64,000 nt of DNA from contig CAZMNY010000007.1 of NCBI GenBank assembly GCA_964567745.1, forward strand, positions 186,001 through 250,000. The letters run 5' to 3'. The translations under genes and the position numbers were made by a program. The notes under the pieces were generated by a model that was not told where the DNA came from, ran no database searches, and saw only the letters and a list, made by a program, of their open reading frames with translations. This DNA is from CAZMNY01 sp964567745 (GTDB lineage: Bacteria > Planctomycetota > Planctomycetia > Pirellulales > Pirellulaceae). Positions 18,784-28,038 of this stretch are shown piece by piece (within the stretch, counting starts at the first letter, position 1; every line of letters starts with the position of its first letter).

Positions 18784-19153
18784 TTTTAGGGTCGTGACAG
18801 GGGGTGGGCGATGAGCTGGATTCAGTAATGTGGCAAAGGGCGGGCCAATTCTTGAGGTTTGGGGTAAATGGGGAAAAACGGCCCTTCAGATCGGGCCGGA
18901 GATGAATAAAGGCATCGCAAATCGGCCTCACGAGGCAAAAAAGCAACTTTGCCTCACTTTGGGGCATGCCATAAGATATGCCTGTCGCGCAGGTTAGTGG
19001 AATCTCGCTATCAGGCGAAAAAAAATGGTTCTGACCGCAAGAATCCCGGCGTAGAGGCGAATTACTCAACAACTTGTTAGGCCAAACACGCGTTGAAAGC
19101 AGGAAACGAAGACTTTCAGCGAGGCGCGGCACATTAATGGGAGGGCCAAAAGA
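18784..19153. other. Structured intergenic region with three hairpins
   Basis: No convincing gene is seen in these 370 bases; the 129-codon minus frame has poor composition. Three perfect inverted repeats follow each other: CGGCCC 18879-18884 with GGGCCG 18893-18898; GAGGCAAA 18932-18939 with TTTGCCTC 18948-18955; GGCAT 18963-18967 with ATGCC 18978-18982. They lie upstream of the coiled-coil gene and could belong to its 5' leader or to a small RNA. Confidence 0.5.
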
Positions 19154-19954
19154 ATGGTCAAAAAAGGTTTACTTATCGGTGCAGGCGTCGTGGTGTTGAT
19201 CGGTCTGCTGTTCGGCCGAGACGCGTGCAGTTACGTTTCGACAACCGTGGGCTGGGCTCGCGACACTGTCAAGCAAAGCGTGCCAGTCGAATTTGAAATC
19301 GAACGGGCTCGGCGAATGATCTCCAATCTGGATGATGACATCGCCAAGAACATGCAATTGATTGCCCGTGAGGAAGTCAAGATCGCTCGCCAGACCAAAG
19401 CCAGCGACGCTCATCGCAGCAAGTTGGCGACACAGCGTGACCAGATTCAGCAGTTGGCCAACGACCTCAAGAGCAACACAACGTTTGTGTACTCGGGCGT
19501 GGTCTACAGTGAAGATCAAGTCAAGAGCGAACTCACCAATCGTTTCGAGCGATTCAAAGTCATGGAAGAGACTGCAGATAGTCTCGTCCAGGTCTTGGGC
19601 AAACGTCAGCAAGGCTTGGCCGCTGCCAAAGAAAAGCTCAAGTCGATGCAATCGTCCAAGCGCAAGCTTGAAGTCGAAATCCAAAACTTGGAAGCTCGTC
19701 GACAGATGTTGGAAGTCGCCAAGACGAAGAGCGAATTCCACTTCGACGACAGTCGACTCTCCCGTGTTCGTCAGCTGATCGACGACATCGGTGCTCGACT
19801 TGAAGTTGACGAAAAGTTGACCAACAGCGATGGCGCCTACATCGGCGAAATCCAGTTGGACAGCAACGAAGAATCGGCGGACATCGTCCAAGAAGTCACT
19901 GACTACTTTGGCGAAGGCCGCAGTGAAGTAGAAGCTCTCGTAGACTCCCAGTAG
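19154..19954 (+). CDS. Membrane-anchored coiled-coil protein
   Basis: The N-terminus holds one membrane helix (residues 4-20, LLIGAGVVVLIGLLFG). Residues 48-190 are heptad-like and predicted coiled coil, with many Glu, Lys, Gln and Leu. The C-terminus is acidic. GGGAGG at 19140-19145 is a good ribosome-binding site for this ATG. The general shape recalls PspA-like or envelope-spanning coiled-coil proteins, but no family signature is seen. The gene is monocistronic: a strong terminator follows 20 bases after the stop. Confidence 0.75.
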   Translation: MVKKGLLIGAGVVVLIGLLFGRDACSYVSTTVGWARDTVKQSVPVEFEIERARRMISNLDDDIAKNMQLIAREEVKIARQTKASDAHRSKLATQRDQIQQLANDLKSNTTFVYSGVVYSEDQVKSELTNRFERFKVMEETADSLVQVLGKRQQGLAAAKEKLKSMQSSKRKLEVEIQNLEARRQMLEVAKTKSEFHFDDSRLSRVRQLIDDIGARLEVDEKLTNSDGAYIGEIQLDSNEESADIVQEVTDYFGEGRSEVEALVDSQ

Positions 19955-19974
19955 GGTTTACGACCAAGGCCATG

Positions 19975-20007
19975 GGGCTCAGGCCAAAAACCTGAGCCCT
20001 TTTTTTT
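19975..20007 (+). terminator. Rho-independent terminator after the coiled-coil gene
   Basis: GGGCTCAGG at 19975-19983 pairs perfectly with CCTGAGCCC at 19991-19999 around a 7-base loop. Eight T residues follow (20000-20007). This is a textbook intrinsic terminator. Confidence 0.93.
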
Positions 20008-20179
20008 CGTCGATACGGATTCGCGTTGGCGGACGCCGGCAGGGCGCTGATTGCTCAGTGAGCTCCGCAACGCGGATACTTTCCTGAAGCGTCGAAATGG
20101 CCTTACTGATGCCAAGAGGCGGATGCGTTTAGGTCGCCGTCAACAACGTAGCGGACGACGGTGAGTTGTGGGGGAAATC

Positions 20180-20869
20180 GTGAACACAAACGAGAATGGT
20201 TCGACACAAGGACCTGATTTGGCGATGACTCAGCCTTTTCTATCCTCGACCAGCGGCGCGCCCCAACCGCCAAGCCATCCCGCCTCTTTAGGTACGCGGT
20301 TTTTGTTGTGGGTCGATGCGGTTGGCGGTTACTTGGTCTGTATGGACAACGAAATTGAAATTGGCCAAGCCGTCCCAAACAACTCGATTCACTTACCCAT
20401 AATCGCCGACCTCTCACGGCAACACGCACGTATTCGACGAGAGGGTGAAAGTTATCTCCTGGAGCCGATTGCAGCGGTTGCGGTGAACGGCGAGAAGCTG
20501 AATCACACAGCGCTACTGTCGGACAACGACTTGATTGAAATGGGTGCGGTGAGACTGCGATTCAGACAGCCTCATGCCTTGAGTGCTACGGCTCGGATCG
20601 ACTTTGAGTCACGGCACCGCACGAAGCCTTCGGCGGACGGAGTTTTGATGTTCGCCGAGTCGTGCGTTTTGGGGCCTGGCGGCAACAACCATGTCGTCTG
20701 TCGAGATTGGGAGCAAGACGTCGTTCTGTTTCGGCAGGACGATCGATTATGCTGCCGAGCGACCACGACGATCCTCGTCGACGATCGCCCATGCGAGCGA
20801 CGAGCGGAAATACGGCTGGATTCGAGGATTTGCGGTGACGACTTTTCCATGAGCTTGGAACCGCTCTAA
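20180..20869 (+). CDS. FHA-domain protein
   Basis: Residues 35-110 form an FHA-like phosphothreonine-binding domain: IEIGQAVPNNSIHLP, then LSRQHARIRREGESYLLEP and VNGEKL. The S-RQHA block is the FHA core. The C-terminal 110 residues are a second, weaker beta-rich unit containing GGNNHVVC. GTG 20180 is chosen because GGGGG at 20170-20174 is well spaced; GTG 20168 would overlap that site. The gene stands 38 bases before a Ser/Thr kinase, the usual partner of FHA proteins, so it is likely a phospho-dependent adaptor of that kinase. Confidence 0.85.
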   Translation: MNTNENGSTQGPDLAMTQPFLSSTSGAPQPPSHPASLGTRFLLWVDAVGGYLVCMDNEIEIGQAVPNNSIHLPIIADLSRQHARIRREGESYLLEPIAAVAVNGEKLNHTALLSDNDLIEMGAVRLRFRQPHALSATARIDFESRHRTKPSADGVLMFAESCVLGPGGNNHVVCRDWEQDVVLFRQDDRLCCRATTTILVDDRPCERRAEIRLDSRICGDDFSMSLEPL

Positions 20870-20907
20870 CGAATCAAGCGGCATGACGCCGCAGGGAACC
20901 TAGACAA

Positions 20908-23091
20908 ATGCAACAACCGGCAGCTACTCTAGATACGGTTGGCTATCAGCCCGGCAATCGTCCGCAAACAGTTCCTCGTAGGGGGGGAGCTATGAAGTTC
21001 GCCTATTCCAGTGGTTCGTCCCCGTTGAGCGGTTTCACGATCAAGCGTGGCATCGGCGTTGGCGGTTTCGGGGAAGTCTATTTCGCCACCAGCGATGCCG
21101 GCAAGGAAGTCGCTCTCAAGCGGATTCAACGCAATCTCGAGGTCGAAGTTCGAGGCGTTACGCAATGCCTCAACTTGAGCCACTCCAACCTGATCGACTT
21201 GTACGACATCCGCTATGACGATGCGGATCAAGCGTGGGTCGTGATGGAATATGTTTCTGGCGAGTCATTAAAGGACGTCGTCGATCGATACCCCAAGGGT
21301 TTGCCGGAAACGGAAGCGATGCGATGGTTCCGACAAGTCGCTGCAGGCGTGTCCTATCTTCACGACAACGGAATCGTTCATCGCGACTTGAAGCCAGGCA
21401 ATATTTTTGCCGACGATGATGCGATCAAGATTGGCGACTACGGCCTTTCGAAGTTCATCTCGTGCAGCCGCCGCAGCGGTCAAACCGAAAGCGTCGGCAC
21501 CTTTCACTACATGGCGCCCGAAATTGGCAAGGGTGTCTACGGGAAAGAGATCGACATCTACGCTTTGGGCGTGATTCTCTTTGAACTGCTCACCGGACGC
21601 GTCCCCTTCGAGGGCGAGAGCAGCCAAGAGATCATCATGAAACACCTGACGGCCGACCCGGATCTGGCGCCGATTCCGTCGCCGTACCGCGAAGTGATTC
21701 GGCGATCGTTGTTGAAGGATCCCGAGCAGCGATTCTCCAGCGTCCGCGAAATGCTGGACGCGCTCGACGGCCGCACGGCGCGATCGAGCCGATTCGAAGC
21801 CAGTGCGCCGGTTCGAGACGCCGATTTCGACTCGCCGCGTACCGGGCCGATTGAATCGGAAATTGTTCAGCCAGTGCAACCGGCTAATGGACACGCTCAG
21901 TCCCAGGACAACCAGTCCCAGGACAACGCAGATCAACCGCCGCGGTTGGCACCAAGTCGCCACCAGGCAGCTCGGCGCGGTTCGACGACGCCGGGCCAGA
22001 CGCGACCTATCTACATCGGTGATGACGATAGCGTAAGCGAGGATGGCGGGATCGAAATGGGTCCGGTCAAGCAACACGCGGCGGCCAGGGCGGCCAACGT
22101 GCAAGGCGAGCGAACTCAGCCCGGCGTTGTCCGAGCGAAAACGCAATCGCCGCTTTACATCAAAGAACCCATTGCCGCTGCCGCAGTACGAGGCGGTCGC
22201 AACGCGGCTCGCTGGTGGCAACATCGGCTCTCGACGCCGCTCAAGGTGATTGTGATGGTTGTCGGCGTATGCCTGCTCATCACTGGAGCGCCGTGGCTAT
22301 TTCCGCTGGCGATCTTCTTGGGCGCGCTTTACGCCGTCTACTTTGGAGCTCGCACGGTTGTGTTGAGTTTCCAATCGTCGACTCGACAAGCGAGAAGCAC
22401 CGACACTCACGTTCGCACAATGCGCAGCGAGAGAACGTCTGGCGAACGCACTGCGGAATGGCTCGGCTCCCTTTTGGGCTCGGCCGTGATTTGCGGCCTG
22501 TTCAGCACGGTGGTGATGTTGGCCGCGGGGCGACCCGTCAATGATTCGATCGACAATTGGTCGTTCTTCACTTGGCTGACGCTCACGACGATCGGCGCCG
22601 CTTGGTCGCTGCTCTCTTTGGGACGCTATTGGGAGCGATGTGAGAAGCCTGGAGTCTGGAAAACTCGCGGAGTCGCATCGGCGCTTGGCGCACTGATCGG
22701 TATGGCTGCGTTCGGAATGCAGATGTTCATTTTACCTGAACAGTCGAGCCCGTTCGCGGATGCACGTAGTCAAGTCAGCATGGGAGCATTCAGTTCGAAC
22801 GAGCTCCCCGACTTCCTCTTTGCACACGGTCGGCCACAAGTGGCCGCTTATGTCATTTTCTTCGCCGGCCTGTTCGCCGTCCTGGGATGGTGGAAGCAAG
22901 TGAACCCGCTCAGGCGGACTCGCTTCAGTTTTTGGTCCACGGCGATATGCGTACTTTGCGGCTGGATGCTGCTATTCCCCCAACCATGGGGCTTGATGAT
23001 CGCGACAGCCATTTCGGTGGCCGTGCAACTTTCATCGCCTTGGGTCAGCGCCGACTCGCGCGCTCGCTCGATTCAACCACAGGAAGCGTAG
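20908..23091 (+). CDS. Membrane Ser/Thr protein kinase with polytopic C-terminus
   Basis: A Hanks-type kinase domain covers residues 42-290. It has GIGVGGFGEV (48-57), Lys71 in VALKRIQ, HRDLKPGN (158-165), and DYG at 177-179 in place of the usual DFG. YMAPE is at 201-205. A disordered Gln/Asp/Pro-rich linker (300-430) leads to about six to eight hydrophobic segments. The C-terminal membrane domain is unusual, as most planctomycete kinases have one helix and an external sensor. ATG 20992, right after a GGGGGGGAG tract, is an alternative start that removes 28 residues and keeps the full kinase domain. It is part of the cluster with FHA and ECF sigma genes. Confidence 0.9.
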   Translation: MQQPAATLDTVGYQPGNRPQTVPRRGGAMKFAYSSGSSPLSGFTIKRGIGVGGFGEVYFATSDAGKEVALKRIQRNLEVEVRGVTQCLNLSHSNLIDLYDIRYDDADQAWVVMEYVSGESLKDVVDRYPKGLPETEAMRWFRQVAAGVSYLHDNGIVHRDLKPGNIFADDDAIKIGDYGLSKFISCSRRSGQTESVGTFHYMAPEIGKGVYGKEIDIYALGVILFELLTGRVPFEGESSQEIIMKHLTADPDLAPIPSPYREVIRRSLLKDPEQRFSSVREMLDALDGRTARSSRFEASAPVRDADFDSPRTGPIESEIVQPVQPANGHAQSQDNQSQDNADQPPRLAPSRHQAARRGSTTPGQTRPIYIGDDDSVSEDGGIEMGPVKQHAAARAANVQGERTQPGVVRAKTQSPLYIKEPIAAAAVRGGRNAARWWQHRLSTPLKVIVMVVGVCLLITGAPWLFPLAIFLGALYAVYFGARTVVLSFQSSTRQARSTDTHVRTMRSERTSGERTAEWLGSLLGSAVICGLFSTVVMLAAGRPVNDSIDNWSFFTWLTLTTIGAAWSLLSLGRYWERCEKPGVWKTRGVASALGALIGMAAFGMQMFILPEQSSPFADARSQVSMGAFSSNELPDFLFAHGRPQVAAYVIFFAGLFAVLGWWKQVNPLRRTRFSFWSTAICVLCGWMLLFPQPWGLMIATAISVAVQLSSPWVSADSRARSIQPQEA

Positions 23092-23099
23092 GTGAAGTT

Positions 23100-24008
23100 A
23101 TGTCGCTTGCCGTATTGATTGCATTTTGCGTATTGACGATTGCCGCTGTCAGCGGTCCGCTCGTGTTGCGGTTTGCTCGGGAAATGGAGTCCCAGCGCGT
23201 CGCCGGTCTGGCGGTCGCCGCGACGGGACTGCTGGCCATCGCTACGCTAGTTTGCTCCCCGGCCGTGGCTCAGGATTCGTCCCAGGATTCCTCTCAAGCT
23301 GACAACAAGATTGTCGTCGAGGCGGAAGACGAGGGCGAACTGTCGGATACAGAATTGGAAGAGATCGAAGCGACGCTCAAGAAGGCGTTGGCCGACTCGA
23401 ATTCGGAAATCTCGCTGGAGTCGCACGAGTCGTTGGCCGAACTGGTCACCACCGATCAGCCCGAATGGATGACGATCTCCGCCGAGGAATCGTTGATCCG
23501 CCACCAACAAGTGGTCGCCTCGAAACTCTACTTCACGTCCCAGGAAACTGAGACTGACCTGGATGACGCGATGGCCGACGCCGTTAGCCGATACGTAAAC
23601 AACTACTTGGGCGAGTCGAATGCCTCGCTGCTGATCCGCCACGACGCCGATTTTATTCGCAACAACTTGATGCGTGAACAATTCGACGAAGTTTGGAACG
23701 TGACGCAGTTCGATCGAAAGATGTATCGGCGCCATGTGTTGCTCGATTTCAACGACAATTTTCGCAGTCGTCTCGATCACGAATGGCGCGACGTGGTGCA
23801 AACCAGCAAAGTGCTGACGACGGGCTTGGGCGCCTTCGGCTTGCTCGGCCTGATGGGCGTCGTTTTCGCCTACCTGCGACTCGACACCGCCACCAAGGGT
23901 TACTACTCGGGACGCTTGCAGTTCCTCGCGGCAGCCGCAATACTGGCTCTGTCCGCGGCGGGAGTCCTGTTCGCCAACGTGAACGCCGATTGGTTGCGTT
24001 GGATGTAA
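23100..24008 (+). CDS. Membrane protein of unknown function in the kinase/sigma cluster
   Basis: Two hydrophobic segments near the N-terminus (residues 2-20 and 31-50) are followed by a Gln/Asp/Ser-rich stretch, an acidic helical domain, and two C-terminal membrane helices (about 228-250 and 270-290). ATG 23100 follows AGGTGAAG closely and the kinase stop by eight bases, so the two genes are probably co-translated. The frame extends upstream to 22887 but that part overlaps the kinase. No family is recognised. Confidence 0.75.
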   Translation: MSLAVLIAFCVLTIAAVSGPLVLRFAREMESQRVAGLAVAATGLLAIATLVCSPAVAQDSSQDSSQADNKIVVEAEDEGELSDTELEEIEATLKKALADSNSEISLESHESLAELVTTDQPEWMTISAEESLIRHQQVVASKLYFTSQETETDLDDAMADAVSRYVNNYLGESNASLLIRHDADFIRNNLMREQFDEVWNVTQFDRKMYRRHVLLDFNDNFRSRLDHEWRDVVQTSKVLTTGLGAFGLLGLMGVVFAYLRLDTATKGYYSGRLQFLAAAAILALSAAGVLFANVNADWLRWM

Positions 24009-24225
24009 CGGAGAGAAGCGGCGGCAAAGTTGACTGGTGCCGCGCCCAGCATGGCCTCGATTGACGCCAATACGTTGGGTGAGGCGTCATGTTGTTGTTG
24101 GAATTGAAATGTCGCCCGTGACATTAGCCGTTTTCGGACGGAATCGGGCCGCATTCAGCTTGCAGAACAACGTGACGCATTGGCCTGTCGAACATCCGTT
24201 GCCGCTAATTGAGAGCTCTCGTTTG

Positions 24226-24867
24226 ATGTCCAGTGGTTCCGAAATCGATAGTCTGCTTGTCAAACGTATTCGCGATGGCGACGCCGACGCTTGGGGCGAT
24301 CTGATTTCGCGTTACGAAGGTCGGTTACTGGCCTTTGTGGAAAGCCGCCTCAGCAATCGTTCCGCTGGTGAAGACATCGTCCAAGAGGCGTTTGTCGGAT
24401 TTCTAAATAGCCTGCCCAACTTCGATGGCCGGCGACCGCTTGAGAGCTATCTGTTCTCGATTTGCGCTTACAAGCTCACCGACCACTTGCGCCGCGAAGG
24501 GCGACGCCCTTCCGTTCCGCTTTCAGCTGGCGCCGATTCGGCCGGCGAATGGCAGGTTCCTGGCACCGATCGACCAGCCAGCAGCATCGCCCGTAGCGGT
24601 GAACGAAAAACGCTTGAAGAGAACGCTGTTGTCGAGGCGCTGCGAGATCAAATCGAGCGTTGGCAAGAACGCGGCGACTGGATCAAGTTCCAATGCATCG
24701 AGTTGCTCTTCGTGCGAGGCCGAGCGAACAAGGACGTCGCCACGCTCTTGAATATTACCGAGCAGCAGGTCGCTAACTTCAAGTTCGACTTCCTTTCCCG
24801 AATGCGGACGCTCGTTCGTAAGAAAGGGCTCTCAGAAGATATCTTTCCCGAGCTCTATTCGGACTAG
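24226..24867 (+). CDS. ECF-type RNA polymerase sigma factor
   Basis: Region 2 is seen in WGDLISRYEGRLLAFVES, GEDIVQEAFVGFLNSLPNF and SYLFSICAYKLTDHLRRE. Region 4 is seen in CIELLFVRGRANKDVATLL followed by NITEQQVANFKFDFLSR as the helix-turn-helix. The length (213 residues) and lack of regions 1 and 3 fit an extracytoplasmic-function sigma factor. ATG 24226 is chosen because it begins just before region 2; the frame is open to 24037. Its neighbours are an FHA protein and a kinase upstream and a small cysteine-containing protein downstream, which suggests phospho-signalling controls it. Confidence 0.9.
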   Translation: MSSGSEIDSLLVKRIRDGDADAWGDLISRYEGRLLAFVESRLSNRSAGEDIVQEAFVGFLNSLPNFDGRRPLESYLFSICAYKLTDHLRREGRRPSVPLSAGADSAGEWQVPGTDRPASSIARSGERKTLEENAVVEALRDQIERWQERGDWIKFQCIELLFVRGRANKDVATLLNITEQQVANFKFDFLSRMRTLVRKKGLSEDIFPELYSD

Positions 24868-24914
24868 CAAATAGAACTCTGCAACGACCTTCACCATTCG
24901 CAAGTTGCAACATC

Positions 24915-25658
24915 GTGAATGGCGGTTTGTGCATACATCCAACCCTTCACAAGCACAGGTGCAACTTGACTCGATTCTCGCTCGACGAATTCATTCAGAA
25001 CACGCAGCAACAGGATCGCGGCGAGGGGATTTTCGAACTCGAGAGTCCGCGGATGCTAGAGGTCAATCTCGACGGCATGATCTGGATCAAGGCTGGTGCC
25101 ATGGTCGCCTATCGGGGCGAGATCAAGTTTGAGCGAGAAGGGATGCTCGACAAAGGCTTGGGGCGACTGCTGAAGAAAGCCGTCACGGGCGAGGGAGCTC
25201 GACTGACCAAAGCCAGCGGTGCCGGATCGTTGTATTTGGCGGACGAAGCCAAGACGGTGCAGATTTTGAGTCTTCATGACGATGCGATTGTGGTCAATGG
25301 AGCTGACTTGCTTGCGTTTGAACCGTCGATCGATTGGGACATAAAGATGATGCGAAAACTGACCGCTATGGTCGCGGGCGGCCTTTTCAACGTGCGGCTG
25401 GAAGGGACCGGGATGGTTGCGATCACGACGCATCACGAACCGCTTACCTTGCTGGTCAAGCCCGGCGATTCGATTCGCACGGATCCCAACGCGACCGTCG
25501 CCTGGTCCGCATCGCTTGAACCCGAATTCAAAACGGACGTTTCGCTCAAGACATTTTTCGGGCGAGGTAGCGGCGAGTCGATTCAAATGGAGTTCAATGG
25601 GGACGGGTTCGTCGTGGTGCAGCCCTACGAAGAGATGCCGTTCCAAGTTCAAGCGTAA
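24915..25658 (+). CDS. AIM24/TIGR00266-family protein
   Basis: The protein has the internal repeats of the AIM24 family: LEVNLDGMIWIKAGAMVAYR near the start, then AGSLYLADEAKTVQIL, MVAGGLFNVRLEGTGMVAI and a late ADP-type 'SASLEPEF' block. The GTG at 24915 is drawn; a TTG at 24966 preceded by AGG would begin at FSLDEFIQ, which is closer to the family start. Function is unknown at the molecular level. It sits between an ECF sigma gene and a zinc-finger-like gene. Confidence 0.85.
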   Translation: MNGGLCIHPTLHKHRCNLTRFSLDEFIQNTQQQDRGEGIFELESPRMLEVNLDGMIWIKAGAMVAYRGEIKFEREGMLDKGLGRLLKKAVTGEGARLTKASGAGSLYLADEAKTVQILSLHDDAIVVNGADLLAFEPSIDWDIKMMRKLTAMVAGGLFNVRLEGTGMVAITTHHEPLTLLVKPGDSIRTDPNATVAWSASLEPEFKTDVSLKTFFGRGSGESIQMEFNGDGFVVVQPYEEMPFQVQA

Positions 25659-25741
25659 TCGGCGCTGCCGCGACGCCCTTTTCCGGCATCTAAACACTGG
25701 GTCCAACTGCCAACCATCACTTCCGCCAATGAGGCACTCAA

Positions 25742-26152
25742 GTGACTGCTGAATACACGATCTCCGAATTGGAATCTTATTTGGATGAAGCGCTGACCTC
25801 GAAAGAGATGGGCGAGATCGAACAGGCGCTGCGCACTCAGCCCGAGCTGCTACAGAAGCTGGCCCAGATCAACGTGCGGCGCGACGCCGGCGTCCATTCG
25901 GTGGGCGAGATCTGGCGTCGGCATCGAATCAGTTGCCCCACGCGCGAGCAGTACGGCAGCTACCTGCTCGGCGTCCTAGATGAACAGGCGCACGGGTACA
26001 TTGAATTCCATCTGAACGTGGTCGCCTGTCGATTCTGCAACGCCAACTTGGACGATCTCAAGCAGCGTCAAGCCGAAACCAACGACACCACCGCAACCCG
26101 CCGCAAGAAATACTTCGACTCCAGCGCCGGCTATCTCAAGAAAAAGAAGTAG
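25742..26152 (+). CDS. Small protein with zinc-finger-like HCC motif
   Basis: This 136-residue protein is helical and has YIEFHLNVVACRFCNANL, an arrangement of one His and two Cys that resembles the HxxxCxxC motif of zinc-binding anti-sigma factors, but with five residues between His and the first Cys. Residues 1-60 are a charged helical domain. The basic C-terminus ends in YLKKKK. No membrane helix is seen, so a soluble anti-sigma or co-regulator is possible. Its place after the ECF sigma and AIM24 genes supports a regulatory role, but this is inference. Confidence 0.65.
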   Translation: MTAEYTISELESYLDEALTSKEMGEIEQALRTQPELLQKLAQINVRRDAGVHSVGEIWRRHRISCPTREQYGSYLLGVLDEQAHGYIEFHLNVVACRFCNANLDDLKQRQAETNDTTATRRKKYFDSSAGYLKKKK

Positions 26153-26159
26153 TCGCACA

Positions 26160-26187
26160 GTCGCCTTTCGCTCCGCGAAAGTGGCGC
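26160..26187 (+). repeat. REP-like palindromic repeat, copy 1
   Basis: CGCCTTTCGC pairs with GCGAAAGTGGCG around TCC, leaving one bulged T. It starts 8 bases after the stop of the small zinc-finger-like gene, between convergent genes. Near-identical copies occur at 27876, 27907, 53057, 55466 (inverted) and 60247. Confidence 0.9.
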
Positions 26188-26429
26188 GTTGTCAAAGTGC
26201 CGTTCAAGTAGCAAATCAAATCGTCGCCCAATCCGACTTCTCTTTCGTGCTCTTCTTGCTTCTTCGGGGCCAACTTCGTCTGACAAGAAAGGACGAGCCG
26301 CGAAAAACGCGAGAAGCCACGAAAAGAAGAGATGCCAATCGTCAGTTGGGAAACGGGGCGTATTGGTGCCTTAGCTTTTCAACTTGAATCACCGGAACGA
26401 GGCGAGCTCGTTTTCGGCGCGCTTTTCGA

Positions 26430-27803
26430 TTAACGTCCAAGCGGCCTAAACCTGGCCGAAAAGTGACGAAGCGCCTTTGGCTGCTCGACGACCTCCATAC
26501 CTCGAATCGAGTCTCTGTTTTTGAACACCTCGGTGATCGCTTCCACCACATACTCAATGTGGCTCTGCGTGTAGGTTCGTCGCGGGATGGCCAGCCGAAC
26601 TAGTTCGTGTTCGGCCGGCAGCTCGGCGCCCGACTCGTCCCGCCGTCCCATCATCACCGATCCGACCTCGACCGTTCGAATGCCGCTGTGTCGGTAAATC
26701 TCGACTGAGAGCGCTTGCGCCGGATACTGAAGCGGTTCGATGTGCGGCAAGCCGGCTTTGGCGTCGATGTAGATCGCGTGTCCGCCCGGCGGCTGCATGA
26801 TCGGCACGCCGGCCTCCGTCAAACGCTGCCCAAGGAACTCGGTCGACGCCGTGCGATACTTCAGGTAGTCCTCGTCAAGCGCCTCGTAGAGCCCGACCGC
26901 GATCGCATCGAGGTCGCGTCCGGTGAGTCCGCCGTAGGTCGGGAAGCCCTCGGTGAGAATGAGCAACTGGCGTTCGCGTTGAGCGAGCTCTTCGTCGTTG
27001 CTACAGAGAAATCCGCCGATGTTGGCCATCCCGTCTTTTTTCGCACTCATCGTGCATCCGTCGCTCAACGCAAACATTTCTCGCGCGATTTCGATCGGTG
27101 CCTTGTCGGCCTGCTGCGGGTCCCGAGTCTTGATGAACCAGGCGTTCTCGCCGAATCGGCAGGCGTCAATGTAGAACGGCACGTTGTGTCGATTGCAAAT
27201 CTTCGCAGTCTGCCGGATGTTGTCGAGCGAAACCGGCTGGCCTCCTCCGCCATTATTCGTCACAGTGATCATCGCGAAGGGCACGTTGCCTTCGTTCTCC
27301 TGCAGAACACGCTCGAGCGCTGCGAGGTCGATGTTCCCCTTGAATGGATCTGGCACCGCCATGTTCGCTGCCGCCGAGCAGGGAATGTCAATCGCCGTGG
27401 CCCCGGTCGCTTCAATGTTGGCTCGCGTGGTATCGAAGTGAGTGTTGTTGGGGACGACATCGCCCGGCTTGCACAAGATGTTCGCCAGAATGAACTCGGC
27501 TGCGCGGCCTTGATGAGTTGGAATGACGTGCGAAAAGCCGAAAATGTCTTTGACCGCGTCCTCGAATCGCTGGTAGCTCTTGCTGCCCGCATACGATTCG
27601 TCGCCTCGCATGATTCCGGCCCATTGTTCGCTGCTCATCGCGCCCGTGCCGCTATCGGTCAGCAAGTCGATGATGACCCGTTCGGCCGGCAGCTTGAAGA
27701 GGTTGAATCCCGCCTCTTCAAGCAACGCCTCGCGCTCTTCAATTGTCGTCAAATGGATCGGCTCAACCGACTTGATCCGAAACGGTTCGATGATCGTTTT
27801 CAT
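26430..27803 (-). CDS. tnaA: Tryptophanase (PLP-dependent beta-eliminating lyase)
   Basis: The 457-residue protein is of normal length for tryptophanase/tyrosine phenol-lyase. The PLP lysine lies in MSAKKDGMANIGGFLC. Two residues that differ between the enzymes point to tryptophanase: Asp in HFDTTRAN, where tyrosine phenol-lyase has Thr, and His in KALRHFSARF, where it has Phe. These assignments rest on known family comparisons. The reaction would split tryptophan to indole, pyruvate and ammonia. ATG 27803 is preferred over 27869, which adds 22 residues not expected in the family. Two REP-like repeats lie just upstream of the longer start. Confidence 0.93.
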   Translation of the reverse strand: MKTIIEPFRIKSVEPIHLTTIEEREALLEEAGFNLFKLPAERVIIDLLTDSGTGAMSSEQWAGIMRGDESYAGSKSYQRFEDAVKDIFGFSHVIPTHQGRAAEFILANILCKPGDVVPNNTHFDTTRANIEATGATAIDIPCSAAANMAVPDPFKGNIDLAALERVLQENEGNVPFAMITVTNNGGGGQPVSLDNIRQTAKICNRHNVPFYIDACRFGENAWFIKTRDPQQADKAPIEIAREMFALSDGCTMSAKKDGMANIGGFLCSNDEELAQRERQLLILTEGFPTYGGLTGRDLDAIAVGLYEALDEDYLKYRTASTEFLGQRLTEAGVPIMQPPGGHAIYIDAKAGLPHIEPLQYPAQALSVEIYRHSGIRTVEVGSVMMGRRDESGAELPAEHELVRLAIPRRTYTQSHIEYVVEAITEVFKNRDSIRGMEVVEQPKALRHFSARFRPLGR

Positions 27804-27875
27804 TTGCGCGTCGTCTTCAAGAATGCGAGTGCCAAAGAGCGAGACATGGCTGGTGCCACGGTTCGTCATCGTAAC

Positions 27876-27934
27876 GTCGCCTTCCGCTCCGCGAAAGTGG
27901 CGCAGTGTCGCCTTCCGTTCCGCGAAAGTGGCGC
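27876..27934 (+). repeat. REP-like palindromic repeat, copies 2 and 3 in tandem
   Basis: Two copies at 27876-27903 and 27907-27934 are separated by three bases. They differ from copy 1 mainly in TTCCG in place of TTTCG. They lie upstream of tnaA, where they could affect the 5' leader of its mRNA. Confidence 0.9.
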
Positions 27935-28038
27935 GTCACAATTTGATGAAACGAATCTCACGCGGAGTCGCCAAGAACGCGAATGACGAAAAATGATAAA
28001 GCTGCGATTGGAGTTCGCGAGATTGGTTGGCAGCCATC

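Noticed and set aside
18743..19132. A 129-codon minus frame in the structured intergenic region
   Set aside because: Composition is unlike a protein, it overlaps the hairpins and there is no ribosome-binding site.
26715..27986. A 423-codon open frame on the plus strand
   Set aside because: It is antisense to tryptophanase and its composition is Arg/Val-rich, as expected for a shadow.
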